Notes: generated by a model not told the origin, from the sequence alone. A DNA stretch of 18,346 bases from PALSA-1336 sp964592725 (GCA_964592725.1 CAZQFQ010000031.1:1-18346), one strand, 5' to 3'; shown: positions 1-6,994, numbered from the stretch's first letter. Numbers and translations are program-made.

Positions 1-4
1 CACC

Positions 5-46
5 AAAGTCCGGTTTTTAACTTTACGGAGTCCGGTTTTCAATTTT
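5..46. repeat. Left-end repeat with two AGTCCGGTTTT units, inverted relative to the right end
   Basis: AGTCCGGTTTT occurs at 7-17 and again at 29-39, 22 bp apart (about two helical turns); the second copy runs on into CAATTTTAAATGACA. The same arrangement in reverse complement closes the window at 18301-18341. Paired subterminal repeats of about 20-22 bp resemble the multiple-repeat ends of IS21-family insertion sequences, but that comparison is from memory and no transposase gene is present here. Confidence 0.75.
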
Positions 47-69
47 AAATGACATAGAACATAGCACCC

Positions 70-98
70 TTGTCAATTTAACAAAAATCTGTTAAGAT
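70..98 (+). promoter_or_regulatory. Sigma70-type promoter of the first TrmB-like gene, probably leaderless
   Basis: TTGTCA at 70-75 and TAAGAT at 93-98 are separated by 17 bp. The start point expected 6-7 nt after the -10 box falls at about 104-106 and the ATG is at 107, so the mRNA would have almost no leader. No Shine-Dalgarno site is visible, which agrees. Confidence 0.6.
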
Positions 99-106
99 AG
101 GCGGTT

Positions 107-817
107 ATGACCAATTTTGTTTTAAAATCCATCTCGCCCAAAGCCGCTAAAATTTACGGGCTATTGGAGAATCATAAGGCTTTTACAGCCAGGGAAATTG
201 GCGGGCGCCTGGGCATTTTTCCCAATGCCGTTTATCGGGATATCAAAGATTTGTTAGATATCGGCTTGGTTGAACTAATAAAAGAGCGGCCAATAAGGTA
301 CAAAGCCAAAGATAAATCCGCAGCAATGGAATTATGTGCCGCTGTTATTAAACAAAATTTACACGATGCGTTTGGTTTGAGCGAAGGTGATAAGGGAACT
401 TTAAAAATATCTTTTTTCAATACCAGAAAAGATATGTTAAAGCAGACGCAGGACGAAGCGCAAAAAACAAAAAGCCGGATAAACGTTATTATCTCCGGAC
501 ACGAAATTCCGGCCGAAACTTTCTTAGCATTCAAAAAGGCCGTTGATCGTGGCGTCAAAGTGCGAGTATTGATTCAAGGCCAGGACGAAGAAATGTTGCG
601 AGTGGCAAGAGCTTGGAAAAAGATTGGGTCACAAGTCAAATTTATCTCTATAGTCCATGCTAGAATTTTGACCTACGATGGTAGAGTTACATATTTTGGG
701 TCTTATGACATTGCCAAACAACCCGAAGCTGTCGGAGTAAGGTTTGATTATGTGCCGTATGCAAACTTAATGGATGAAATGTTTGAGCAGAGGTGGAAAA
801 TGGGGAAAGAAATATAA
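107..817 (+). CDS. TrmB-like winged-helix transcriptional regulator with PLD-like C-terminal domain
   Basis: This 236-aa protein is a predicted DNA-binding regulator. Residues about 8-68 form a winged helix-turn-helix of TrmB type (AREIGGRLGIFPNAVYRDIK as the recognition region, followed by a wing near IKERPIRYKAK). Residues about 100-230 resemble the phospholipase-D-like fold found in some TrmB relatives: H184-A-R186-I-L-T-Y-D191 followed by GRVTYFGS is a degenerate HxKx4D motif in which the lysine is replaced by arginine. That suggests ligand binding rather than catalysis. TrmB-family proteins often control sugar uptake or central sugar metabolism, but the target here is unknown. The start at 107 is supported by the promoter immediately upstream. 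A second TrmB-like gene lies at 2707, with a minus-strand operon between the two. Family assignment is fairly sure; the effector is not. Confidence 0.75.
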   Translation: MTNFVLKSISPKAAKIYGLLENHKAFTAREIGGRLGIFPNAVYRDIKDLLDIGLVELIKERPIRYKAKDKSAAMELCAAVIKQNLHDAFGLSEGDKGTLKISFFNTRKDMLKQTQDEAQKTKSRINVIISGHEIPAETFLAFKKAVDRGVKVRVLIQGQDEEMLRVARAWKKIGSQVKFISIVHARILTYDGRVTYFGSYDIAKQPEAVGVRFDYVPYANLMDEMFEQRWKMGKEI

Positions 818-866
818 AAAAAAACCCCGAACCACTCATCCGCAAGAAGCGGATTTGGGTTCGGGG
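816..866 (-). terminator. Intrinsic terminator for the minus-strand radical SAM operon
   Basis: Bases 825-866 form a long hairpin (outer arms CCCCGAACC and GGTTCGGGG, inner arms ATCCGC and GCGGAT). The run of nine A at 816-824 becomes a U tract on the minus strand directly after the stem, the classic form for transcripts arriving from the operon at 960-2542. It lies just beyond the stop of the plus-strand regulator and may be shared by it only weakly. Confidence 0.8.
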
Positions 867-871
867 CAGAG

Positions 872-897
872 GCCACGCCGCTCGCGAGCGGCGTGGC
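872..897. repeat. Perfect 26-bp GC-rich palindrome
   Basis: Bases 872-897 are exactly self-complementary, with 13-nt halves meeting at CTCG/CGAG and no unpaired centre. It sits 5 bp from the terminator hairpin, in the tail of the minus-strand operon. GC content is far above the surroundings. It could be an accessory termination or RNA-stability structure, or a dispersed palindromic repeat. Confidence 0.8.
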
Positions 898-959
898 GGG
901 CGAAGTACGTCGCTTTGGCGTCTCGGGTTTTTGGAAAGAAAACACGGAAACTTGCTGGG

Positions 960-1418
960 TCAGGCGGACATGGGTTCATCTGGTGTTCCAAAAGCTCCTG
1001 CGGGTAACCCAACTGACCGTAACAAGTTTATGGTAACCTTATCAGGGCTTTCACCGTTGCCTCCGCTGTATACCAAATACCCGTTTCCCTTTTTAATCAG
1101 AATGCCGCCGTGGTGGACGGATCCCCCCTCCAATTCTGGAGGCAACCCGCTGATGAACTTTAAGGCTATTAGGCACTTGCCGCACCAGTGGCAAGATATG
1201 TCCGGCCACCATTCGATTGCCGAACTTGCCGCCGGTTGTGGCAAGTCTTTGACATCCCCGGCTCGTAAAAACCACGCCGGTTTTGATCGTTGCCACCATT
1301 TAACCCGTTTCCGAACCCGACATATTGCATAAGGCAAAATGCCATACTCTTGAAGGTTTTCATCGTCCTTGATTATCACCACTGGCATACCCAGGGTTTG
1401 CAGATTTGAAACAAACAT
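960..1418 (-). CDS. Unknown protein, 152 aa, partner gene of the radical SAM protein
   Basis: I do not recognise this protein. The reading frame is open from 1511, but the start at 1418 is chosen because AAGGAGG (1424-1430) lies 5 nt upstream, the same arrangement as for the radical SAM gene. From that start the protein has 152 residues. It begins MFVSNLQTLGMPVVIIKDD, has a basic, tryptophan-containing stretch (RVRKRVKWWQR), then a CHWCGKC motif (CX2CX2C) that could bind a metal or iron-sulfur cluster, and a glycine-rich C-terminal third (GGSVHHGGILIKKGNGYLVY). No membrane segment or signal peptide is evident. It follows the radical SAM gene by 89 bp on the same strand and ends before a shared terminator, so the two are probably one operon. 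It may be a substrate, carrier or accessory subunit of that enzyme; this is inference from position only. Confidence 0.6.
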   Translation of the reverse strand: MFVSNLQTLGMPVVIIKDDENLQEYGILPYAICRVRKRVKWWQRSKPAWFLRAGDVKDLPQPAASSAIEWWPDISCHWCGKCLIALKFISGLPPELEGGSVHHGGILIKKGNGYLVYSGGNGESPDKVTINLLRSVGLPAGAFGTPDEPMSA

Positions 1419-1507
1419 ACGGTCCTCCTTGTAAACAAAAAGTTCAAAACAATAATTTGCGTCAAACTTTTCAATTAAAAGGTGGGAGGGAACAGTTGGC
1501 GGTGCAA

Positions 1508-2542
1508 TCAACTGTTCCCATTGTGCAGGATTTTGAAAGGCGAGGAATCAAACGAGGCGGCAAACTGAGGATACTTCTCATCTCGTAACGGGCAGGACGG
1601 TACTCGGCCGACCGACTCCGCAAATTGCCGGTAGGTCGATTGGATGCGGCGGTAGTAAGCTAGCACATCGTCCGTTGAATGGAGTTCCGAGCAGTGCGGC
1701 AAATATGCCGCGGTTTCCGCGGCATAACCGCAGGTCAGCATCTGCCCGTCTACGTCCACTGCTATGCCGCGGAAAAAGTATGAGCAAATTCCGCCTTCGG
1801 CCGAGCTGTGGCTTCCGGTTTCGGATGCCACTTGTGCGGCGGTGGCGAGCAAGTCGTAATCATTGCCGACCAAACTGTCCCAATTACCGTTTTGGTCAAG
1901 GCGTCCGCGATGCATGGGAACGTTGGCGACGTAGTGGACGTCGTCTCCGGCGAACTGCCGGATTTGTTCCAACTCACCGACATTTTGCCGCACGACTGTA
2001 GTGTTAATACCAAGTCGCACGACCGTTTGCCCGTCAATTACTACAGGTCGGAAGAGCGAACGTAGCACGTTAATGTTTTGCAGTATTTGATCCAGTTTGC
2101 CGTTGCCGGTTAAAAACCGGTAGGCATCGTGGTTGATCGAATCGAGGCTGATGTACAAGGACGCACTGTGTCCTTCGTAAAATTCAGCCTGCTCTTTGTT
2201 TAGGCCGTACAACGTGGTAAATAAGATCGTTACCATACCCAGGCCAAAGGCGTGCTCTATTACCGGACGGACTATCGGGAAGCTTCGCACGTCCGTCGGC
2301 TCGCCCATGCCTATGACAACCAGGCATTTGGCTCCGGCTTGGTGAGCCAGGGTGATTATCCGTTTGCTCTCACTAAGAGAGAGCGTCGTTCCAATTACAC
2401 GTTTGCATCCTTCATCAAGGGCGCATTTGGGACAGCTGTAGCGGCACTGCGTTTGCAAATTCATCATGCAGTAGGTCGGAGTTTTTTCCGCCCACTGGCC
2501 GATGAGTTTGAAATACGCCGGACTACCTTTCAAAATCTTCAT
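1508..2542 (-). CDS. Radical SAM protein with SPASM/twitch-like C-terminal cysteines
   Basis: This 344-aa protein carries the radical SAM [4Fe-4S] motif CX3CX2C as C33-RYS-C37-PK-C40, followed by a GMGEPT segment (G80-E81) matching the GGE-type motif that contacts S-adenosylmethionine. The C-terminal part has further cysteines at about 253, 271, 284 and 317; C253-X12-G-X4-C271 matches the beginning of SPASM/twitch auxiliary-cluster domains. Such enzymes commonly modify peptides or act on cofactors, but the substrate cannot be read from sequence. The start is fixed by AAGGAGG 5 nt upstream (2548-2554), a consensus Shine-Dalgarno site most other genes here lack. Base composition is visibly more GC-rich than the flanking genes. 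Together these suggest acquisition from another lineage. The gene is transcribed away from the TrmB-like gene at 2707, which may control it. Confidence 0.85.
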   Translation of the reverse strand: MKILKGSPAYFKLIGQWAEKTPTYCMMNLQTQCRYSCPKCALDEGCKRVIGTTLSLSESKRIITLAHQAGAKCLVVIGMGEPTDVRSFPIVRPVIEHAFGLGMVTILFTTLYGLNKEQAEFYEGHSASLYISLDSINHDAYRFLTGNGKLDQILQNINVLRSLFRPVVIDGQTVVRLGINTTVVRQNVGELEQIRQFAGDDVHYVANVPMHRGRLDQNGNWDSLVGNDYDLLATAAQVASETGSHSSAEGGICSYFFRGIAVDVDGQMLTCGYAAETAAYLPHCSELHSTDDVLAYYRRIQSTYRQFAESVGRVPSCPLRDEKYPQFAASFDSSPFKILHNGNS

Positions 2543-2568
2543 GTCGTCCTCCTTAAGGTTGACTAAAC

Positions 2569-2597
2569 AGTATACAGTATGTTATAAAAAATGTTAA
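2569..2597 (-). promoter_or_regulatory. Promoter of the radical SAM operon
   Basis: Read on the minus strand, TTAACA (2592-2597) and TATACT (2569-2574) are spaced by 17 bp, each one mismatch from consensus. The start point would be about 2562, giving a leader of about 20 nt that contains the Shine-Dalgarno site. Tandem ACAGTAT repeats at 2567-2580 overlap the -10 region and could be protein-binding sites. Confidence 0.55.
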
Positions 2598-2633
2598 TAT
2601 TATCCGACTAAATAACTTTGAAGACGTCTAATG

Positions 2634-2662
2634 TTGACATATTTAAGCGGATAGTATATAAT
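2634..2662 (+). promoter_or_regulatory. Consensus sigma70 promoter of the second TrmB-like gene
   Basis: TTGACA (2634-2639) and TATAAT (2657-2662) with a 17-bp spacer match the housekeeping consensus perfectly. Such a strong promoter in front of a regulator usually implies that it is held back by a repressor, and an inverted repeat lies exactly at the expected start point. Confidence 0.8.
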
Positions 2663-2670
2663 AAAATTGT

Positions 2671-2688
2671 TGTCGGAACATACCGACA
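2671..2688. promoter_or_regulatory. Candidate operator TGTCGG-N6-CCGACA
   Basis: A perfect 6-bp inverted repeat with a 6-nt centre lies 8-25 bp after the -10 box, overlapping the predicted transcription start. A half-site CCGAC also occurs at 2604-2608, near the divergent promoter. Position fits autorepression by the TrmB-like protein encoded at 2707, but this is inferred. Confidence 0.5.
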
Positions 2689-2706
2689 TGAATTTAATTA
2701 GTCTCT

Positions 2707-3444
2707 ATGGAATTAAGGGATGAGTTAAAGGAATTTGGATTGGACGATAAAAAAGCCAAGGTTTACTTGGCGGTTTTGGAGTTAGGGCAGGCCAAAGCCC
2801 ACGAAATAGCTCACAAGGCCGGGGTTGCCAGGGCTACGGCGTATGATTTGCTCGAAAAACTGGCGCAGGATGGGCTTGTGGGAGCTTACGATAAACACAA
2901 AATCCGTTACTACATTGCCAGCGATCCGGAAAAAATCAAGCGAAATTTGCAGGAAAAACAGCGTTCGTTGGAGCATCTCTTGCCGGAGCTTAAATCCGTT
3001 TACAATTCCCTCAAAGCAAAACCAAAAATATCTTTTTACGAAGGCGTGGAAGGACTAAAAACCGTATTTGAAGACACGCTCACGGCGCAAAATAAAAATT
3101 TGCGCGGGATTTTGTCCATGGAAGATTTGTACAAAGTTCCGGGCAAAAATTATATGGATGATTATGTGGCCAGGCGGGTAGCGGCCGGCTATCAGCTGCG
3201 GGTAATTCGCAGTAAGCCTAAAGAGATTGCCCCGGATTGGCCGGGAAGCCCGGCTGAACGGCGAGATTTACGTTACCCGCCGGCTAGTATGGTATTTGAT
3301 ATGACCACTTATATTTACGATAACAAAGTTGGGCTAATTTCTTCGGTAAAAGAAAATTTTGGCATGATTATTGAAAGCCGGGAATATAGCCAAAATATGG
3401 GACACCTGTTTGAAGCCCTTTGGCAGATTAGCCATGCAGCTTAA
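2707..3444 (+). CDS. TrmB-family transcriptional regulator
   Basis: This 245-aa protein has the standard TrmB layout. An N-terminal winged helix-turn-helix (about residues 5-72, with AKAHEIAHKAGVARATAYDL as the helix-turn-helix core) is followed by a short charged helix likely to form a coiled coil (about 76-105, EKIKRNLQEKQRSLEHLLPE) and a C-terminal effector domain beginning at KPKISFYEGVEGLKTVFEDT. The last part (MVFDMTTYIYDNKVGLISS...GMIIESREYSQ) matches the sensor half of this family. TrmB proteins generally bind sugars and control sugar transport or glycolysis genes; a solute-binding lipoprotein is encoded at 16472, but no link is shown by sequence. A perfect promoter with an overlapping inverted repeat precedes it, suggesting autoregulation, and it faces away from the radical SAM operon. 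There is no Shine-Dalgarno site before the ATG. Confidence 0.85.
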   Translation: MELRDELKEFGLDDKKAKVYLAVLELGQAKAHEIAHKAGVARATAYDLLEKLAQDGLVGAYDKHKIRYYIASDPEKIKRNLQEKQRSLEHLLPELKSVYNSLKAKPKISFYEGVEGLKTVFEDTLTAQNKNLRGILSMEDLYKVPGKNYMDDYVARRVAAGYQLRVIRSKPKEIAPDWPGSPAERRDLRYPPASMVFDMTTYIYDNKVGLISSVKENFGMIIESREYSQNMGHLFEALWQISHAA

Positions 3445-3536
3445 TGAAAGAAAGCCAAAAAACAGGGTTTTAAATTGGCGTAAAAAATGGTAGAATAGAG
3501 GAGAGAAATATATCATCCTAAAATAAATAACCTCCG

Positions 3537-3566
3537 CCTGCACCAGTCATCTAATTCTGGTGCAGG
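3537..3566. repeat. Hairpin, 10-bp stem, upstream of ftsK
   Basis: CCTGCACCAG (3537-3546) pairs with CTGGTGCAGG (3557-3566) around a 10-nt loop. It precedes a second palindrome by about 10 bp and has no T tract. It may be a dispersed repeat or an attenuating structure in the ftsK leader. Confidence 0.6.
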
Positions 3567-3576
3567 GCAGGCCTAA

Positions 3577-3635
3577 CCCCTCCTTTGAAAAGGAGGGGAA
3601 TAAAACAAAAAACACCTTTCGACAGGCTCAGGGTA
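3577..3635. repeat. Palindrome plus dispersed-repeat-like sequence in the ftsK leader
   Basis: CCCCTCCTTT (3577-3586) and AAAGGAGGGG (3589-3598) form a perfect 10-bp stem around GA. It is followed at 3615-3635 by sequence containing TTTCGACAGGCTCAGGG. Both look like short dispersed repeats seen in many bacterial genomes (from memory, not searched). Reading through them in frame adds a spurious 31-residue extension to FtsK. Confidence 0.6.
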
Positions 3636-3652
3636 AATTTTCATTAAAATTT

Positions 3653-5899
3653 ATGGCGAAAAGAAAAAAACAGAAAGAATATAAAGACGAAGAAGACAGG
3701 AAGTTTAGCAAGCCAAAATTAAATTTGGCGCCGGAGACTACGCGCGGAATTGTAGTGGTGGTTTTTGTGGCTGTGGCTTTGATTGTGGTTTTAAGTTTGG
3801 GCGGATTGGCCGGCTCTTTGGGAGAGCAGTTGTTTAAATTTTTGACCTTGGCTTTTGGCGTGTTAAGTTACGCGGTGCCGGTGATTTTATTAGTCGTGGC
3901 TATTTCTCTATATAATCAGGATTTGGAAAAATCCGGCCGCCACAGCAGTTTTTACTGGCGCACTTATTTGGGCGCCCTGCTTTTAACCGGAAGCGTCGGC
4001 GGATTGATACATATGTTTTTTATCAGCCCAACTGTCAGCGCTTTTTCCGTGGCCGCCGGCGGCAGCGGCGGGGGATATTTTGGCGCGCTGTTTGCCCAGC
4101 CGAGCTTTACTTATTTGGGTTTTTGGGCCGGCAGCCTTTTGCTGTGCGCTTTAATTATCATCAGCATTTTAATAACATTTGATGTTTCGTTAAAAGCATT
4201 TTGGTCGTCAAAACCAACGGACGGAAATCAAGAGGAGGCTCTGCCCAAAGTCCCGACCCCGCCGGTGCTGAAAATCAATTCCATGGGCAAAGAGGGATTT
4301 GTTAAAGAGCAGGTGATGGGGAAAAATCCCAGGATAAACGATGACAATAACGATAACGATAACATCAAAATCAAACCGCAGGCTGCTTTGCCAGCAAAAG
4401 TGATTAACGCGGGGAAAAACGACGGCTTGAAACTTGATGCCATAGTCTTGGAAGACCGAAAAGATTGGAAACTGCCGAATTTTGATTTATTGGATGACAG
4501 CCAGACGACCGTGGACAGCGGAAACATAGAAATTAATGTTTCTATCATCAAAAAAACTTTGATGGATTTTGGCATAGACGTGGAAATGGGCGAGGTCAAC
4601 GTGGGGCCGACGGTAACGCAGTATACTTTGCGTCCGGCCGTGGGGGTAAAACTTTCCCAAATCGCTGCCCTGCAAAATGATTTGGCGCTGGCTTTGGCCG
4701 CCCATTCCATAAGAATGGAACTGCCCATTCCCGGCAAAGCTTTGGTGGGAATTGAAGTGCCGAACAAGTCCACGGCCATTGTGCGTTTGCGAGAAGTGAT
4801 GCAGACCAATGATTTTGTCAATCACAAAAGCAAGCTGGCCATTGCTTTGGGCAGGGACGTGGCCGGACATCCCATGGTGGCCGACCTGGCCAAAATGCCG
4901 CACCTGCTTATCGCCGGCGCCACGGGCACGGGCAAGAGCGTATCCATCAACGCGTTATTTATTTCCCTTTTGTACCGCAACACGCCGCAGGACGTAAAAT
5001 TTATTGTCATTGACCCCAAGCGCGTGGAACTGAACCTGTACAATGGCATTCCGCATTTGCTGACGCCGGTGGTTATTGAAACCGAAAAAGCCGTCAACTC
5101 TTTGAAGTGGGCCGTGGCCGAAATGGATCGCCGCTATAAACTTTTGTCCGAGGCCGGCAAGCGCAACATTATTGAATACAACGAGGCCAGCGGTTTGGCC
5201 ATGCCCTATATTGTAATTTTGGTGGATGAGCTGGCGGACCTTATGGCCGTGGCCCAAGCCGATGTGGAAGCGGCGATTGTGAGATTGGCGCAAATGGCGC
5301 GCGCCGTGGGCATCCACTTGGTTTTGGCTACTCAGCGCCCGAGCGTGGATATTATCACCGGGCTGATTAAAGCCAACATTACTTCGCGCGTTGCGTTTGC
5401 GGTGGCATCGCAAATTGACAGCCGGACGATTTTGGATAGTAGCGGCGCGGAAAAACTTTTGGGCAACGGAGATATGCTTTACACTTCGGCGGAGTTTAAC
5501 AAGCCGAAAAGAATCCAGGGCGCGTTTATTGGCGAAAAAGAAGTCAAGCGGGTTGTGGATTTTTTTAAGGTTCAGACCGGCGCGGTTATTTATAACGAGG
5601 AAATTTTGGAAAAGCCGAAAAGGGCATTGGGAATTTCCGGAATTGAGGGCGAAGGCGGCGATGATGATCCGTTGTTGCAAGAGGCGGCCGACGAGGTAAA
5701 GCGCGCGGGCAAGGCTTCGGCGTCTTTACTTCAGCGCCGGCTCCGCGTGGGCTACGCGCGCGCGGCCAGGCTTTTGGATATTTTGGAAGCGCAGGGAATA
5801 ATCGGGCCGGGCGACGGCGCCAAGCCCAGGGAGGTTTATGGCGTGATCCCCCCGGATGAGAAGGCGGAGTATGGGATTGAGGATATTGACCAAAATTAA
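3653..5899 (+). CDS. ftsK: FtsK/SpoIIIE-type DNA translocase
   Basis: The 748-aa protein is a membrane-anchored, ATP-driven double-stranded DNA pump that clears and segregates chromosome DNA at the division septum. A basic N-terminus is followed by four hydrophobic segments (about 32-50, 61-88, 104-124, 154-174), a charged linker, then the alpha/beta motor. The Walker A motif GATGTGKS is at about 422-429 and Walker B IVILVDELADL has D525-E526. The typical FtsK sequence IDPKRVELNLYNGIPHL lies between them, and LATQRPSVDIITGLIKANI follows Walker B. Residues about 670-735 form the winged-helix gamma domain that reads chromosome polarity sequences (KASASLLQRRLRVGYARAARLLDILE). The ATG at 3653 is preferred because the 31 codons upstream are translated repeats. 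The linker is short, as in SpoIIIE rather than E. coli FtsK. A rodZ-like gene and recA follow. Confidence 0.95.
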   Translation: MAKRKKQKEYKDEEDRKFSKPKLNLAPETTRGIVVVVFVAVALIVVLSLGGLAGSLGEQLFKFLTLAFGVLSYAVPVILLVVAISLYNQDLEKSGRHSSFYWRTYLGALLLTGSVGGLIHMFFISPTVSAFSVAAGGSGGGYFGALFAQPSFTYLGFWAGSLLLCALIIISILITFDVSLKAFWSSKPTDGNQEEALPKVPTPPVLKINSMGKEGFVKEQVMGKNPRINDDNNDNDNIKIKPQAALPAKVINAGKNDGLKLDAIVLEDRKDWKLPNFDLLDDSQTTVDSGNIEINVSIIKKTLMDFGIDVEMGEVNVGPTVTQYTLRPAVGVKLSQIAALQNDLALALAAHSIRMELPIPGKALVGIEVPNKSTAIVRLREVMQTNDFVNHKSKLAIALGRDVAGHPMVADLAKMPHLLIAGATGTGKSVSINALFISLLYRNTPQDVKFIVIDPKRVELNLYNGIPHLLTPVVIETEKAVNSLKWAVAEMDRRYKLLSEAGKRNIIEYNEASGLAMPYIVILVDELADLMAVAQADVEAAIVRLAQMARAVGIHLVLATQRPSVDIITGLIKANITSRVAFAVASQIDSRTILDSSGAEKLLGNGDMLYTSAEFNKPKRIQGAFIGEKEVKRVVDFFKVQTGAVIYNEEILEKPKRALGISGIEGEGGDDDPLLQEAADEVKRAGKASASLLQRRLRVGYARAARLLDILEAQGIIGPGDGAKPREVYGVIPPDEKAEYGIEDIDQN

Positions 5900-5901
5900 A
5901 T

Positions 5902-5972
5902 AAAATTGACATAATTGACATAATTTGTTGAGCCGACAATTTTGTCAATTTTGTCAATTTTGTCATTTTTGC
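5902..5972. repeat. Inverted repeat with 9-bp phased arms between ftsK and rodZ (element E0)
   Basis: The left arm repeats AATTGACAT every 9 bp (TTGACA at 5906 and 5915, degenerate at 5924). The right arm repeats the complementary CAATTTTGT every 9 bp (TGTCA at 5943, 5952, 5961, with a variant at 5934). The loop is about 10 nt. It begins within a few bases of the ftsK stop and ends about 13 bp before the rodZ start. Unit sequence differs from E1-E4 but the architecture is the same. Confidence 0.8.
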
Positions 5973-5984
5973 TCAATACTTATT

Positions 5985-6941
5985 ATGCTTTTTGAACAGA
6001 AAAAAATCAGCACGGAAACTTTAAGCGAATACTTGGCCTCGGTCCGGGCTAATTTAGTTTTTTCTTTGGAGGAAGTCGGCAAAAAAACCGGCATCAAATT
6101 AAAATTTTTGCAAAGTTTGGAAAGCGGGGATTTTGGTTCTTTGCCGGCGGAAGTTTATGTTATCGGGTTTTTGCGGCAGTTGGCCGAGCTTTACGCGGTA
6201 GATGCCTTTGAGCTGATTTTGCAATATAAAAAAGAAAAAAATATTCAAAAACAGGTGTTAATACAGCGGCAGGCTTTTGCTTCGGCTTGGTATAAAAAAT
6301 ATTTTGGGAAACTGGTTATTACCCCCGGGCTGTTAAGCGTGGTTTTGGGCTTAGCATTTGTAGTCCTCACTTTGGGATATATTATTTGGCAGTTGTGGTC
6401 AATTAACAGAATTCCGGTTTTAACGGTTACCCAGCCGCAAAATAATTCCGTAATTGCCGGAAGCGCGGTTAGTGTCTTGGGACATACCGACCCGGAGGCG
6501 GATGTGAGCGTGAACGGACAGAGTATTTTTGTGGACGACAAAGGCGGTTTTCAGACGCAGGCGGCGTTAAGCCCGGGACCGGAAGAAATAACCGTTACGG
6601 CCGCCAATCGTTTTGGCAAATCCGCGACCCAGGTTTTAAATATAACGGGAGCGGGCAGTGTGGCTTCCACCGCGGGGCCCCTGCAATTAACTTTAAGTTT
6701 TATCGGCGCCGCGACCGTAAGTTTTAGCATTGACGACCAGCCTTCCCAAACCGTAACTTTTAGCGCGGGCGATAATAAAACATTTTCCGCGAATCAAAAA
6801 ATTTTAATATCAACTTCCGATGCCGGAGCCACCAAAGTTGCCATAAACGGGCAAAATCTGGGCGTTATGGGCCGGCCAAAGGAGCAGTTAAATAATGTCC
6901 CGTTTTTTGCCCAGGCGACCAGCACAAGTCCTGATAAATAA
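5985..6941 (+). CDS. RodZ/YmfM-like membrane protein with Cro-type HTH and an Ig-like domain
   Basis: The 318-aa protein has a cytoplasmic helix-turn-helix of the RodZ type (about residues 10-75: LASVRANLVFSLEEVGKKTG, then LKFLQSLESGDFGSLPAEVYVIGFLRQ), one transmembrane helix (about 111-138), an outside region resembling a bacterial Ig-like fold (IPVLTVTQPQNNSVIAGSAV through SATQVLNITG), and a C-terminal region resembling the RodZ DUF4115 domain. RodZ links MreB filaments to the cell-wall machinery in rod-shaped cells; whether this organism has MreB cannot be seen here. The Ig-like insert is not present in E. coli RodZ. The ATG at 5985 is chosen because the 20 codons upstream (FCQFCQFCHFC) are translated 9-bp repeats. 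Its position between ftsK and recA matches ymfM in the Gram-positive spoIIIE...ymfM...recA cluster. Confidence 0.8.
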   Translation: MLFEQKKISTETLSEYLASVRANLVFSLEEVGKKTGIKLKFLQSLESGDFGSLPAEVYVIGFLRQLAELYAVDAFELILQYKKEKNIQKQVLIQRQAFASAWYKKYFGKLVITPGLLSVVLGLAFVVLTLGYIIWQLWSINRIPVLTVTQPQNNSVIAGSAVSVLGHTDPEADVSVNGQSIFVDDKGGFQTQAALSPGPEEITVTAANRFGKSATQVLNITGAGSVASTAGPLQLTLSFIGAATVSFSIDDQPSQTVTFSAGDNKTFSANQKILISTSDAGATKVAINGQNLGVMGRPKEQLNNVPFFAQATSTSPDK

Positions 6942-6951
6942 GGTTAAAAAG

Positions 6952-6960
6952 TTATCCACA
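6952..6960 (+). promoter_or_regulatory. DnaA-box-like site TTATCCACA
   Basis: An exact match to the classical DnaA box lies 10 bp after the rodZ-like stop. Together with an inverted copy of ATCCACAT at 7007-7014 it forms an 8-bp inverted repeat across the gap. A single box is not proof of DnaA binding. Confidence 0.35.
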
Positions 6961-6975
6961 TATAAGGGGGACTGA

Positions 6976-6994
6976 CCCCTTTAGAAAGGGTTTT
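6976..6994 (+). terminator. Weak intrinsic terminator after the rodZ-like gene
   Basis: CCCTT (6977-6981) and AAGGG (6986-6990) form a short stem followed by TTTT. An alternative stem, AAGGGG (6964-6969) with CCCCTT (6976-6981), competes for the same bases, so the RNA could switch between two folds. The structure is short and the call is tentative. Confidence 0.4.

Noticed and set aside
774..1332. Plus-strand open frames across the terminator and the tail of the minus-strand operon
   Set aside because: They overlap the terminator hairpins and antisense coding, begin inside the regulator gene, and have no promoter or recognisable domain.
1419..1511. Upstream start of the unknown 152-aa gene, overlapping the radical SAM stop
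   Set aside because: A perfect Shine-Dalgarno site marks the ATG at 1418, and the extension runs through that site.
3560..3652. N-terminal extension of FtsK by 31 codons
   Set aside because: The codons are read from palindromes and dispersed-repeat-like sequence; the ATG at 3653 begins the usual basic N-terminus.
4228..5966. Long minus-strand frames within ftsK (up to 241 aa)
   Set aside because: Shadows of the ftsK coding frame with low-complexity His/Arg-rich content and no family features.
5925..5984. 20-residue Cys-rich N-terminal extension of the RodZ-like protein
   Set aside because: It is a translation of the 9-bp repeats of element E0 (repeating FCQ); the family starts near the ATG at 5985.
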